Below, piece after piece: positions 8,646-18,700 of a DNA stretch of 64,000 nt. Position numbers and translations under genes: made by a program. How positions within the stretch are numbered: position 1 is the first letter of the stretch; the number at the start of each line of letters is the position of its first letter. Source of the DNA: Chryseosolibacter sp964551035. GTDB lineage: Bacteria > Bacteroidota > Bacteroidia > Cytophagales > Cyclobacteriaceae. The notes under the pieces are model-generated. The model ran no database searches. It saw nothing but the letters and a program-made list of their open reading frames with translations, and was not told the DNA's origin. The DNA lies in the NCBI GenBank assembly GCA_964551035.1, contig CAZKBK010000001.1, forward strand, positions 248,001 to 312,000, in the 5' to 3' direction.

Positions 8646-9902
8646 TCAGGTCTTCTGTTTCTTCTTTTTCGCTGCCGGAAAAAGGATATTGTTAAGGATC
8701 AGCCGGTATCCCGCCGAGTTGGGATGTTGATTGAGATCGGTGGGTTCTTCGTTGACCTGGTGCTGATAGTCTTCCGGATCATGCCCTCCGTAAAATGTCC
8801 AAAAGCCCTTGCCCAGAACGCCGTGTATATATTTGGCTTCCTTGATCTCACGATTTTCTCCCATAATGACGACGTCACTCTTGATCAGATGCTTTTTGAA
8901 TCCGGTAGTCTGGCCAAAGAATCCCTTGATCACGCGGGTGTGGTTTTGCGTGAGCATCGTAGGGATGGGATCCCATTTCGCCGAGAACTCGAATATGCTG
9001 AAGTAGTCGTTGGCTTGTCGTAGCCCGCGCTGTGTCGGCTCGTTGTCGATGTCAGAGAACTCGTAGCGATAAGGGTCGCGGATCAGTCGAAAATCCGTGA
9101 AGGCGAGCGAGTTTTCATAGTTCAATTTCTGTTGCGCGTGCGGATCGGCCGGGTCTCCGTCAAACATGCGCTCGCAGATATCGATGCCTTCCGCCGCCAG
9201 GGCGATGTCATAACTGTCGGTCGCGGAGCACATGGCAAACAGGAAGCCGCCACCGGTGACAAATTCCTTGATGCGTTTGGCGACGGTAAGCTTCAGTTGC
9301 GACACCTTGTGAAAGCCAAGTTTGCGGGCCATTTCCTCCGCTTCCTTCACCTGCTCGACGTACCACGGCATGTTGGAGAACTGACCGTAAAACTTCCCGT
9401 ATTGCCCCGTGAAGTCTTCGTGGTGGAGGTGGAGCCAGTCGTATTTCGGCAGCACACCGGACATGATCTCTTCATCGAAAATGATGTCGTAGGGAATCTC
9501 GGCGTAAGTGAGCACCAGGGTAACGGCATCGTCCCACGGTTGATTTGACTTCGGGGAATAGACGGCAATGCGCGGATACTTCTCCAGCTTCATGATGTCG
9601 TAGTTGACCGCCGGGCTGGCAATCTCGCTGATGATCTGGTTGGCCTGGGCGTTTGATATTACTTCGAAGCTTACGCCTCGAACAACGAGTTCGTTTTGGA
9701 TGGCCGGATGGTGTTCGCACATGAAACTTCCGCCGCGGTAGTTCAGCAGCCAGTCGACCTCCATTTCGTTGCGGAGGATCCAATACGTTATCCCATACGC
9801 CTTGAGGTGGTTTGCCTGTCGGTCGTCCATGGGTATGAAAATATAGTTGCCGTACGCTAGCCGGCATATCAGCAGTAAAGCCACCAGAATCGCACTCCTC
9901 AT
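8646..9902 (-). CDS. Exported protein of unknown function (sometimes named 'asparagine synthetase B' in this phylum)
   Basis: 418 residues. A signal peptide (SAILVALLLICRLAYG) is followed by YIFIPMDDRQANHLKAYG. The middle has features of an amidotransferase-like or ThuA-like Rossmann fold: RIAVYSPKSNQPWDDAVTLV, YDIIFDEEIMSGVLPKYDWL, then HHEDFTG, and a strand-turn VTGGGFLFAMCSATDSYDIA where a nucleophilic Cys could sit. GFWTFYGGHDPEDYQ gives a late His/Asp. Orthologues in Bacteroidota have been labelled asparagine synthetase B, but I see neither the N-terminal Cys nor the ATP-pyrophosphatase motif of AsnB, so I do not accept that function. The ATG at 9902 is preceded by a GTG at 9905. A -7-like TAAATTTA lies about 25 bases upstream. 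Confidence 0.7.
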   Translation of the reverse strand: MRSAILVALLLICRLAYGNYIFIPMDDRQANHLKAYGITYWILRNEMEVDWLLNYRGGSFMCEHHPAIQNELVVRGVSFEVISNAQANQIISEIASPAVNYDIMKLEKYPRIAVYSPKSNQPWDDAVTLVLTYAEIPYDIIFDEEIMSGVLPKYDWLHLHHEDFTGQYGKFYGQFSNMPWYVEQVKEAEEMARKLGFHKVSQLKLTVAKRIKEFVTGGGFLFAMCSATDSYDIALAAEGIDICERMFDGDPADPHAQQKLNYENSLAFTDFRLIRDPYRYEFSDIDNEPTQRGLRQANDYFSIFEFSAKWDPIPTMLTQNHTRVIKGFFGQTTGFKKHLIKSDVVIMGENREIKEAKYIHGVLGKGFWTFYGGHDPEDYQHQVNEEPTDLNQHPNSAGYRLILNNILFPAAKKKKQKT

Positions 9903-10056
9903 CACGCTGCTTGGATTATGTTTTGCCTAAATTTACCCGATCGCCCCCAATAAAGTGAAGGATTTCCTTTGAAATCGGGATTTTTGTAAAAAATCGGGGC
10001 CCACTTGTAACATCGCTGCCCGTTTCTTCTACGTATACTCAGCAATACGCGGTTTC

Positions 10057-11292
10057 ATGGATCTATTAGAAAACATTCGGGAAGGTCTGCGCTCGGTAAA
10101 AGCCAACCTCCTCCGTTCGGTATTGACGGCCCTGATCGTGGCCATCGGCATCATGGCGCTGGTGGGCATGCTCACCACGGTTCAGGCTATCGAGGACTCG
10201 GTGAGCGAAAGCCTGGAAACGCTGGGCGCGAACACCTTCGACATTAATTCCAGGACAAACCGCGGCGCGAGCGCACATGGCGTCTCTCAAAAGACCTACC
10301 CGCAGATCACGATGAACGAATCCTTTCAGTTCATCGACGAGTATAAAGTCACCTCCAGCATCAGTTTGTCGGCCAACCTGACCTCGATCGCCGAGGTCAA
10401 GCGCCTCTCAAACAAGACGAACCCCAACGTCACCATCCTCGGGTCAAATGATCACTATTTTTCAATAAAAGGCCTGGAGATGGCGTACGGACGTGGTTTC
10501 TCGAGGCTGGAAGTTGAGTTTGGAACCCACGTCGCCGTACTCGGATACAAGGTGTACACCACGCTGTTTCCGGACGGAGGCAATCCTGTGGGACACGAGA
10601 TCAGTTTCCTTGGCGGGAAATTCAAAGTGATCGGCCTCATGAAGGAAAAGGGGCAGTTGGCGGAAGACAACTACGACAACATGGTGGTTATCCCGATCAT
10701 CAAGGCTAACCAAATGGCCGACGGCCGTGGTTTGTGGTATCGGCTTACCGTGGCCATCAACGACCCGGCGCGTTTCGAATACGCGATGGGCGAGGCGACC
10801 GGTGTCATGCGCCGCATCCGGGGCGACCGGATCGGGCAGGAGGATTCCTTTGAACTCGAGCGAAGCGAAACGCTGGCCGAAGAACTTGAAAGCATTATTG
10901 GCGGCCTGCAGATCGGCGGCTTCGGGATTGGATTCATCACCCTCCTTGGGGCATCCATTGCCCTGATGAACATCATGCTGGTATCGGTTACGGAACGGAC
11001 GCGCGAGGTCGGCGTGCGGAAGGCCCTTGGGGCCACCCCGCTGCGGATCCGCCAGCAGTTCGTCATCGAGGCCATCGTCGTCTGCGTTCTGGGCGGCATC
11101 GCCGGAATTGTGCTCGGCATTTTGATCGGCAACCTCCTCGCCAGCCTTCTGGATGTGGATTCATTCGTGCTCCCCTGGGTGGAGATGATCATCGGACTGA
11201 TCGTGTGCATCGGCGTAGGATTGATCTCGGGCTTCTATCCCGCCCACAAGGCTTCCAAACTTGACCCCATCGAGTCACTGCGGTTCGAATGA
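10057..11292 (+). CDS. MacB-like ABC transporter permease (FtsX domain)
   Basis: 411 residues with the MacB layout: an N-terminal transmembrane helix (about 18-45, LTALIVAIGIMALVGMLTTV), a periplasmic MacB_PCD domain (about 46-275), then three helices forming the FtsX domain (about 285-405). Between the last helices is the coupling segment TERTREVGVRKALGATPLRI, and the protein ends KASKLDPIESLRFE, both characteristic. Such permeases work with a separate ATPase in mechanotransmission export of lipoproteins, toxins or peptides. No ATPase gene adjoins it, so the partner is encoded elsewhere or shared with the YbbA-like ATPase 1 kb downstream. Confidence 0.9.
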   Translation: MDLLENIREGLRSVKANLLRSVLTALIVAIGIMALVGMLTTVQAIEDSVSESLETLGANTFDINSRTNRGASAHGVSQKTYPQITMNESFQFIDEYKVTSSISLSANLTSIAEVKRLSNKTNPNVTILGSNDHYFSIKGLEMAYGRGFSRLEVEFGTHVAVLGYKVYTTLFPDGGNPVGHEISFLGGKFKVIGLMKEKGQLAEDNYDNMVVIPIIKANQMADGRGLWYRLTVAINDPARFEYAMGEATGVMRRIRGDRIGQEDSFELERSETLAEELESIIGGLQIGGFGIGFITLLGASIALMNIMLVSVTERTREVGVRKALGATPLRIRQQFVIEAIVVCVLGGIAGIVLGILIGNLLASLLDVDSFVLPWVEMIIGLIVCIGVGLISGFYPAHKASKLDPIESLRFE

Positions 11293-11378
11293 TGAAGCGC
11301 GGATGGCGTCCGAAGCCCAGTTTTTGAAATTAAAGACACCGTCCCGTGCTTACACAAGGGCGGCACAGCCTCGAAATG

Positions 11379-11406
11379 AAAAATGCCTCCGCCATAAGCG
11401 AAGGCA
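11379..11406 (-). terminator. Intrinsic terminator behind tRNA-Ser
   Basis: On the minus strand, TGCCTTCGC pairs with GCGGAGGCA around a short loop and is followed directly by TTTTT. It lies 15 bases past the 3' end of tRNA-Ser and is oriented to end that transcript. Confidence 0.7.
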
Positions 11407-11420
11407 CTGATTTTCCATTG

Positions 11421-11507
11421 CGGAGAGAGAGGGATTCGAACCCTCGGTACAGTTGCCCGCACAACGGTTTTCGAGACCGCCCCATTCAACCGCTCTGGCA
11501 TCTCTCC
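11421..11507 (-). tRNA. tRNA-Ser (anticodon CGA)
   Basis: Read on the minus strand: acceptor GGAGAGA pairs with TCTCTCC and a G discriminator follows. The anticodon stem GCGGT/ACCGT carries the loop CTCGAAA with anticodon CGA (codon UCG). A long variable arm, as in class II tRNAs, and a normal T arm (GAGGG TTCGAAT CCCTC) complete it. It is 87 bases long; CCA is not encoded. The 340-base gap 11293-11632 contains only this tRNA and its terminator. Confidence 0.95.
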
Positions 11508-11632
11508 GAAAATGTGCCGCAAGTTAACAGGCCGTGTCCTTTGCGCCAAAATGTTTTTTTGAGCGCGCAGCTTTCCACCCGGAACTTGCGGATAGGCGAA
11601 GGGACAAACATGGCGGTCACCGGATTGCCAAT

Positions 11633-12235
11633 CTAAAGCAGGGGCGCCAGTACCTTATAGATATTTTCCGCCACGATCTTGTGGCCTTCGGTGTTTGGGT
11701 GAATGCCGTCGGCGAGGTTGAGGTGCTCATGTCCGGCTACGTCCTCCAGCAGGAAGGGTATGAGCGTCGCCTCATTCCGCCTGGCAAGCGTCGGAAAGAT
11801 CTTCCGGAAGCCGCTGGTGTACTCGGGGCCCATGTTGGGTGGCACCATCATGCCGGCAATAACCACATCGACATCGGGATTTTTCGCTTTCACCTTGTCA
11901 ATGATCGCCTGAAGGTTTTTTTCTGTGCTTGCCAGGGGCAGACCGCGCAAGCCGTCGTTTGCCCCGAGTTCAAGAACAAAGATGTCAACAGGCTGGCGCA
12001 GCACCCAGTCGATGCGTGAAAGTCCTCCCGCAGAAGTTTCCCCGCTCAACCCGGCATTGATCACCTGGTACTGTTTGCCATTTTCCGAAATTTTTTCTTC
12101 AATCAGCGCCGGAAACGCTTCCTCCCTCGACAATCCATAGCCGGCGGTAAGGCTATCACCAAAAAAAAGGATGGTTTTACCTTTTTCCTGCAAGAAAAAC
12201 GCGAATAGAATAAACAGGAGAGTTTTTGCGACCAT
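11633..12235 (-). CDS. tesA: SGNH-family esterase / arylesterase (TesA-like)
   Basis: 200 residues. A signal peptide (AKTLLFILFAFF) is followed by the GDSL block ILFFGDSLTAGYGL with nucleophile Ser near residue 30. Block II is NAGLSGETSAGG, block III is LELGANDGLRG (Asn oxyanion), and block V is DGIHPNTEGH with catalytic Asp and His. These match TesA/arylesterase enzymes, which hydrolyse short acyl esters and thioesters in the periplasm. The gene is divergent from a ybbA-ybbP-like ABC pair, the same arrangement as tesA-ybbAP in enterobacteria, which supports orthology. I use the ATG at 12235, which starts the signal peptide; the longer frame to 12295 has no such support. Confidence 0.88.
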   Translation of the reverse strand: MVAKTLLFILFAFFLQEKGKTILFFGDSLTAGYGLSREEAFPALIEEKISENGKQYQVINAGLSGETSAGGLSRIDWVLRQPVDIFVLELGANDGLRGLPLASTEKNLQAIIDKVKAKNPDVDVVIAGMMVPPNMGPEYTSGFRKIFPTLARRNEATLIPFLLEDVAGHEHLNLADGIHPNTEGHKIVAENIYKVLAPLL

Positions 12236-12319
12236 ATCTGAAAACGATTTACATTTAAGTTTCCGTAAAACAATTTTAGCGGAATCCGCCGCCAAAATCT
12301 AATCGGTAAAACAAAAACC

Positions 12320-13033
12320 ATGTCAGAAACTGTCCTGCATCTGGAAAATATTTCGAAAATCTACCGTTCGGCGGAACGGGAACTGACGGTACTCGACGAC
12401 ATCTCCTTTTCGGTGCAGCAGGGTAATTCGATTTCCATTATCGGTCCCTCGGGCAGTGGAAAGACTACCTTGCTCGGTCTGTGTGCGGGCCTTGACACGC
12501 CCACGCGTGGAGCGATCTCGCTGATGGGCTTCAAGTTGAACAAGATGAGTGAGGATGATCGCGCGTATATCAGGAATCAGTATGTCGGATTCGTGTTTCA
12601 GAATTTTCAGCTCCTGAGCACGCTCACGGCCCTGGAAAATGTGATGGTACCCGTGGAGTTGCGGGGTGAGACGAACGTTATGCCAAAAGCGGTTGAATTG
12701 CTGGGAAGAGTGGGGCTCGGTGACCGGCTTCATCATTATCCTTCTCAGCTTTCGGGAGGGGAACAACAGCGGGTGGCTATTGCCCGGGCATTCATAGCGG
12801 ATCCCCGAATCCTTTTTGCCGACGAGCCTACAGGAAACCTCGATGAGGAAAATGCACACCACATCACAGAGCTGCTTTTCGGTATGAACAAAGAACAAAG
12901 CACGACCCTCGTTCTCGTTACGCACAACCAGGAACTCGCCCAAAGAACGCAGCGCATTTTGAAAGTGAGGGGAGGAAAGATCGCCGGTGACGTCGCCGTT
13001 GGCGACACGGTTTCGGGTTCCGGGCTGGCCTGA
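12320..13033 (+). CDS. ybbA: ABC transporter ATP-binding protein (YbbA/LolD type)
   Basis: 237 residues, a single ABC ATPase. Walker A GPSGSGKTTLLG lies near residues 41-52, the Q-loop is VFQNFQLL, the signature is LSGGEQQRVAIARAF, Walker B ILFADEPTGNLD and the H-loop LVTHNQE. The sequence type groups with MacB/LolD/YbbA ATPases. It is divergent from the tesA-like esterase (85-base gap) and precedes the large YbbP-like permease by 49 bases, so ATPase and permease form the YbbAP-type exporter. The spacer and last codons form an inverted repeat, listed separately. Confidence 0.92.
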   Translation: MSETVLHLENISKIYRSAERELTVLDDISFSVQQGNSISIIGPSGSGKTTLLGLCAGLDTPTRGAISLMGFKLNKMSEDDRAYIRNQYVGFVFQNFQLLSTLTALENVMVPVELRGETNVMPKAVELLGRVGLGDRLHHYPSQLSGGEQQRVAIARAFIADPRILFADEPTGNLDEENAHHITELLFGMNKEQSTTLVLVTHNQELAQRTQRILKVRGGKIAGDVAVGDTVSGSGLA

Positions 13034-13075
13034 CCTCAAGCGTCGCGCAAAACATCGAAACCCGAACCTCGAAAC
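13009..13075 (+). repeat. Imperfect inverted repeat across the ybbA-ybbP junction
   Basis: GTTTCG (13010-13015) and GGTTC (13016-13020) and GGG (13022-13024) pair with CGAAAC (13070-13075), GAACC (13064-13068) and CCC (13061-13063), with single-base bulges, around a 36-base loop that includes the ybbA stop. This gives about 14 base pairs ending eight bases before the ybbP ATG. Confidence 0.5.
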
Positions 13076-13082
13076 GCGAAAC

Positions 13083-15650
13083 ATGATCGACTACGTCATA
13101 AAAATTAAGAGACGCGCAAGATCCATCCTTACCGACGGTTGGGTGTGGAAGATGGCATGGCGCGATGCGCGCCATAATTTCTCCAGGTTGTTCCTCTTTA
13201 CCGCTTCGCTGGTGGCAGGTATCGCTGCCGTTGTGTCCCTGGACTCGATGAACCATACCCTTCAGTTGGAGATCAACAACAACGCGAAGGCGTTGCTGGG
13301 CGCGGACCTCGTTGTCGAGGGAAGGAAGGCGTTTGTTCAGGAAGTGAAAGGCGCCTTTGATTCGTTGAAATACCCGCAGGCGTCGCAAGCCGACATGGCA
13401 ACGATGGTACTTTTTCCACGAAGCGGTCAGTCACGCCTGATCCGACTGGTTGCGCTCGAGGGCGCGTTCCCGTTCTATGGAGAATTTGAAACGCTTCCCC
13501 AAGGGGCGTACGAACGCATTTACGATGGTCGCTTTGCCGTGCTCGATGAGACGCTGGCTACCCAGTACGAAGTAAGTTCCGGCGACTCCCTTCGCGTGGG
13601 AACGAGTGTTTTCGAAGTGGCTGGCGTCGTGAGGAATCTCCCCGGGGGAGGAGGCATCCTGAGTACCTTTACGCCCTCAGTCTACATCGCGATGAGCGAA
13701 CTTGATTCCACCGGGCTGGTGGACTTCGGAACACGGGCAAACTACAAGCAGTATTTCAAAATAGGATCGGAAGATGAGGCGGAGGAGACAGGCCGGCAGT
13801 TGCGTCCGCTTCTCAGGAAACACGGCTATTCCTACGATACCGTCGGGGAGCGCCGCGAGGAACTCGGCGAGGGTTTTCTTTCGGTATACCGGTTTTTTTC
13901 CCTGCTGGCCTTCGTAGCCCTGATCCTCGGCTGCATCGGGGTGGCCAGCTCGGTGCATATTTATGCGCGTGAGAAGCGCGAGGAGGTAGCCGTGTTGCGC
14001 TGTGTCGGGTCGTCGGGTTGGCAGGCGTTCAACATATTTTTTATTCAGATATTCCTTTTGGGAGTGGTCGGCAGTGTCATCGGTACGCTGGCCGGACTCG
14101 GCGTGCGGCAGGTCGTTCCGTACCTGCTTGAAGGCGTGATCCCATTTGACATCGGCGCCGCCGTCTCGTGGAATTCACTCCTGATGGGCTTGTTGCTTGG
14201 CACCGTTGTTTCTGTCTTGTTTTCGATCCTGCCCCTCGTCTCGGTACGCTTTGTACCTCCGTTGAGTGTTTTGCGTACGGATTTCAATCCGGGCCGGATC
14301 TTCTCCCGCACCCGCATCGCAGCAATCGTCTTGATTGGTATTTTTCCGGTTGCTTTTGCATGGGCGCAGACGCGCAGCTTACTCACCGCCACCCTGTTCT
14401 TTCTCGGCCTGCTCGCGGCGCTGGCCTTTCTCACCGCGGTCGCGATGGTGATGCTCGCCCTGGTGCGCCGCTTTTTTCCCGAACGTGCAGGCTTTATCTG
14501 GCGCCACGCCTTGTCCGCACTGTTCAGACCCAATAACCAGACCCGCGTGCTCATGGTCACCATTGGACTCGGTGCGTTCATCATATCCACGCTCAACATT
14601 ATCGAGCAGAGTATGTTGAGTCAGGTTGAATTCACAGGACAGGAGAACCAGTCCAATACGATCTTATTCGATATTCAGCCCACGCAGGTTGATGGCGTTG
14701 TGGCGCTGCTGAAAGAACACCAACTCGATCCAAAACAGGTGGTCCCCATCGTTACCTGTTCACTGCTCGAGATCAGGGGCATGACCATCGATTCCCTGCA
14801 GCGGGATACCGCCGATAACATACCCAACTGGGCCCTCACCCGTGAATACCGGGTCACCTATCGGGACAGCCTGCACCATTCGGAAGAATTGATCAAGGGT
14901 GACATACACCACCTGAAAAATGCCAAAGACTCGATATGGGTAACCATCTCCGAAGGCATGGAAGAAAACCTGGCCGTCACCGTCGGTGATTCCCTGCTTT
15001 TTGATGTGCAGGGCTTGCCCATGAGGGCATACATCGCTGGGGTGCGAAAGGTGGATTGGCCAAAGGATCCGCCTAACTTTATTTTTGTTTTTCCCCCCGG
15101 GGTCCTTGAATATGCACCACAGGTCTATGTCGCGACCACGCGAATCGACGATCAGGGTGTCGCTGCCCGTTTTCAACAGCAACTGGTGATGCAGTTCCCG
15201 AACGTGTCGCTTATTGATTTGAGGCTGATCCTGAGCACAATAAATAAACTTTTTGACAAGTTGGGGCTCATCATTCGCTTCCTCGCCCTCTTTTCGATCA
15301 TTACCGGGCTGGTGGTGCTGGCCGGCGCGGTGATCAATAGCAAATTTGTCCGGATCAGGGAGAACGTTCTCCTGCGCACCATCGGCGCGCGCACCAGCCA
15401 GATCACACGCATTACGTTGATCGAATATGCATACCTCGGCCTTTTTTCCGCCTTGACGGGAATTCTCCTTTCTCTCGGGAGCGGATATCTGCTCACCAGG
15501 TTCTTCTTCGAGATCACCTTTGCGTTTTCGGTTGGGGAACTGGCGGTCATTGGAGTCGGCGTGGTTTTGCTCACCGTTGCTATCGGTTGGATCAATTCGA
15601 GAGAGGTAATCCGCACACCGCCGTTACAAGTCTTGCGGAAGGAGACCTAG
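13083..15650 (+). CDS. ybbP: YbbP-like ABC transporter permease (two FtsX domains)
   Basis: 855 residues. One N-terminal helix (LFLFTASLVAGIAAVVSL) is followed by an extracytoplasmic domain (about 45-275), a first FtsX domain (about 280-420) with the segment AREKREEVAVLRCVGSSGWQ, then two helices, a second large extracytoplasmic domain, and a second FtsX domain near the C-terminus with RENVLLRTIGARTSQ. Length and the duplicated arrangement are those of YbbP (DUF214) permeases. It should work with the adjoining ATPase, with substrates possibly lipids or lipoproteins; this is not proven for the family. I use the ATG at 13083 because the longer frame runs back through the spacer and ybbA. Confidence 0.9.
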   Translation: MIDYVIKIKRRARSILTDGWVWKMAWRDARHNFSRLFLFTASLVAGIAAVVSLDSMNHTLQLEINNNAKALLGADLVVEGRKAFVQEVKGAFDSLKYPQASQADMATMVLFPRSGQSRLIRLVALEGAFPFYGEFETLPQGAYERIYDGRFAVLDETLATQYEVSSGDSLRVGTSVFEVAGVVRNLPGGGGILSTFTPSVYIAMSELDSTGLVDFGTRANYKQYFKIGSEDEAEETGRQLRPLLRKHGYSYDTVGERREELGEGFLSVYRFFSLLAFVALILGCIGVASSVHIYAREKREEVAVLRCVGSSGWQAFNIFFIQIFLLGVVGSVIGTLAGLGVRQVVPYLLEGVIPFDIGAAVSWNSLLMGLLLGTVVSVLFSILPLVSVRFVPPLSVLRTDFNPGRIFSRTRIAAIVLIGIFPVAFAWAQTRSLLTATLFFLGLLAALAFLTAVAMVMLALVRRFFPERAGFIWRHALSALFRPNNQTRVLMVTIGLGAFIISTLNIIEQSMLSQVEFTGQENQSNTILFDIQPTQVDGVVALLKEHQLDPKQVVPIVTCSLLEIRGMTIDSLQRDTADNIPNWALTREYRVTYRDSLHHSEELIKGDIHHLKNAKDSIWVTISEGMEENLAVTVGDSLLFDVQGLPMRAYIAGVRKVDWPKDPPNFIFVFPPGVLEYAPQVYVATTRIDDQGVAARFQQQLVMQFPNVSLIDLRLILSTINKLFDKLGLIIRFLALFSIITGLVVLAGAVINSKFVRIRENVLLRTIGARTSQITRITLIEYAYLGLFSALTGILLSLGSGYLLTRFFFEITFAFSVGELAVIGVGVVLLTVAIGWINSREVIRTPPLQVLRKET

Positions 15651-15711
15651 CGGCGGATTGAAATCGCCTGAAAATTCCTATTTTTCAGTGCAGAGCCGAA
15701 TGTTTTGTTGT

Positions 15712-18700
15712 ATGATACGCCCAATTATGAGTGCCTGCGTGCGCGTGATGCTGTTTGCTGTCCTTTTTCTTGAGTCGTCTCATGTGATTGGCACAGAACT
15801 CCCCGCGTTGAAATTTATTCCCAACCGCAATCAGTGGGCTCCGCATGTTCAATTCTCCGTCTCCCTTCCCGGCGGGGCGATGAACCTTGCCCCGGGCCGG
15901 TTCAACTATTATTTCATTGACGGTGAAAAGCTGCAGCATCCCTATGAGACCCTTTTAAACCCCGACGGCGGTACGCCTCTTGTTAACGTCCATGCGATCC
16001 AGGTCGACTTTGTAAACGCCAATACCTCCCCTCGGGTTGAGGCCTTTGGCAGGTCTGCTGAGCATTACAACTATTTTCTGGGAAATGAACCGGCTAAATG
16101 GGCGGCGAATGTGCCCGCCTATGCGGGACTTTTTTACTATGGCATCTACGACGACATCGACCTTAAGGTCTATTCGTCGGGACGCCGTCTAAAGTATGAT
16201 TTTGTCCTTGCGCCGGGCGCTGACCCCTCGCGGATCATGTTGGCGTATCACGGGGCGGAATCGATGCGGATCGACGACGGCGACTTGCTGGTCACAACCA
16301 CCCTCGGCGAACTGCGTGAAAAGCGGCCTCTTGCCTGGCAGTACATCGCCGGCAAGCGGGTGACGGTAGCGTGCGCCTATGTGCTCCGTGGCAACCTGCT
16401 GACTTTCTCTTTTCCCGAGGGATATGATCCCTGCTACGAGCTTACGATCGACCCGTTGTTGATTTTCTCCACCTATTCCGGATCCACGGCAGACAATTGG
16501 GGCAGCACGGCCACTCCGGGGGAACATGGCAATCTTTACTCGGCAGGCGCGACACGCGAAACCCTGGGCGGGAAATTCCCCGCGACCTCCGGCGTGTTTC
16601 AGACCACCTCCGGCGCATCGTATGACATTGGCATACTCAAGTACGATTCAACAGGCTCCTCCCTGTTGTACGCAACCTATCTGGGCGGCGCGGGACTGGA
16701 GTCGGCACACAGTCTCGTTATGGACTCCAACCGGGACCTGATTGTGCTGGGAACAACAAGTTCAGTCGATTTCGCGACCACGCCCGGGGCCTTTGACCAA
16801 ACCTTCAACGGCGGCGATCCTGTCGCTCATGTCTACGAAATGGCGGCGCCCTATGACCTCTTCGTTTGCCGCATTTCGGACGATGGCTCGATCCTGAAGG
16901 CTTCGTCCTACTTCGGGGGCGCGCGAAACGATGGACTGGGTGTTACGGCGAGCGCGCTCACGCAGAACTATGGCGACGAACTTCGGGGTGACATCATCAC
17001 CGATGGAGCCGGAAACGTTTATGTGAGTTCCGTAACATCATCGCCCGATTTCCCCATGGCCAATAGCTTTAGCACGGCCTATGCGGGCGGGTCAACCGAT
17101 GCGATCCTGTTAAAGCTTTCGGCCGATTTGTCGCAGGTCCTGTGGGGCGCCTACATCGGGGGCTCATCGAATGACGCTGCTTATACCATCCAGTTGGACA
17201 ATTCGGGTAGCATCTTTGTCGCAGGCGGCACGCAAAGCGCTGATTTTCCGGCAACGTCAGGAACTTATCAGCCCACCTTTGTCGGCAAAGTTGATGGATG
17301 GATTGCCAAGGTGGCTTCCGACGGGTCCGCCATCCTGGGGGCCACATACATGGGAACGGCAGAAACCGACCAGATCTATTTTCTCGACCTCAATGCCGAT
17401 GGCGAACCGCATGTCTTCGGACTGACGAATGCCGGTTCTTCGATTCCGAAAATTCCGCTTGGAAACGTTTTTAACCGCAGTAACGGCGGACAGTTCGTTC
17501 AAAAATACAGCAATGATCTTTCGAGCCTGATCGTTTCGACGACGTTTGGTTCGGGCCGGGGCATTCCGGACATCTCACCAACGGCGTTCCTGGTGAATGA
17601 ATGCGGCAACCTCTATATGAGCGGATGGGCAGGAAGCGCGCTTAACCAGTTGGTTGGCGGCTGGGAAACCAGCACGGTTGGCCTTCCCGTGAGCAACGAC
17701 GCATTCCAGAGTTCCACCAGCGGCAGCGACTTTTATTTTCTTGTGCTGACGGATGATGCCAGTGAATTTTTGTACGGTACTTACCTGGGCGGATCGATTT
17801 CGCGTACCCATGTAGATGGCGGAACAAGCCGGTTTGACAAGGGAGGAATTGTGTATCATGCCGTGTGTGCAGGCTGCGCGTTCAACGACTCAAACATTCC
17901 CGTTTCGGATTTTCCCACCACGCCCGGCGTGTGGTCGAATACCAACAACAGCCAGAACTGCAACAACGCGGCGTTCAAGTTCGACCTCTCCTCTTTGAAA
18001 GCGCGAATTCGCACCAATTCGGAATCACTGGCCGATCCCGGGGTCAGCGCTTTATGCCTTCCCGACAAGTATGCTTTTGAGAATTTTAGCACGGGAGGCC
18101 AGCAATACGTTTGGGATTTTGGCGATGGCACACAGGAGGTGGTGACGACGAAGGACCCTGTTGTTCACGAGTATCAAACACCAGGTAATTACGTTGTAAG
18201 GATGAAGGCAATCGACGTGGGTACCTGTAGCGAAGTGGATTCCACCCAAACCGTCGTTACCGTATTTGCCGCAGCATCGCACGTACAGGAAGATGATGAC
18301 CATTGCTTTGGTACTCCGTATGCGCTTTCCGCAGGGGGAGGAGCGGCTTACGAATGGAGGACTCCCGATGGTGGGATTTTTTCAACGTTGCCTAACCCGA
18401 GCGTCGCGCCGGCGGATACGACGATGTATCTCGTCACGATCCGCGAGGCGAACGGTTGCATTCGGCGCGATAGCGTGACGATCAACGTCATCCCATCGGT
18501 GGAGCCGGAATTCACGTTTGAGCGTCAACCGGGATGTTCGGACCGACCGGTGATCCGATTGGTGAATGAAACGGATAGCACATGGGCTACAGACAGGTTG
18601 TATTTTGATTTCGGTGACGGGCATGTATCCGATGATCCGGTCGCCGACCACTACTTCGAAGCGGATGGGGTCTATCGGGTGAAGCTGGTGGCAAACCGCG

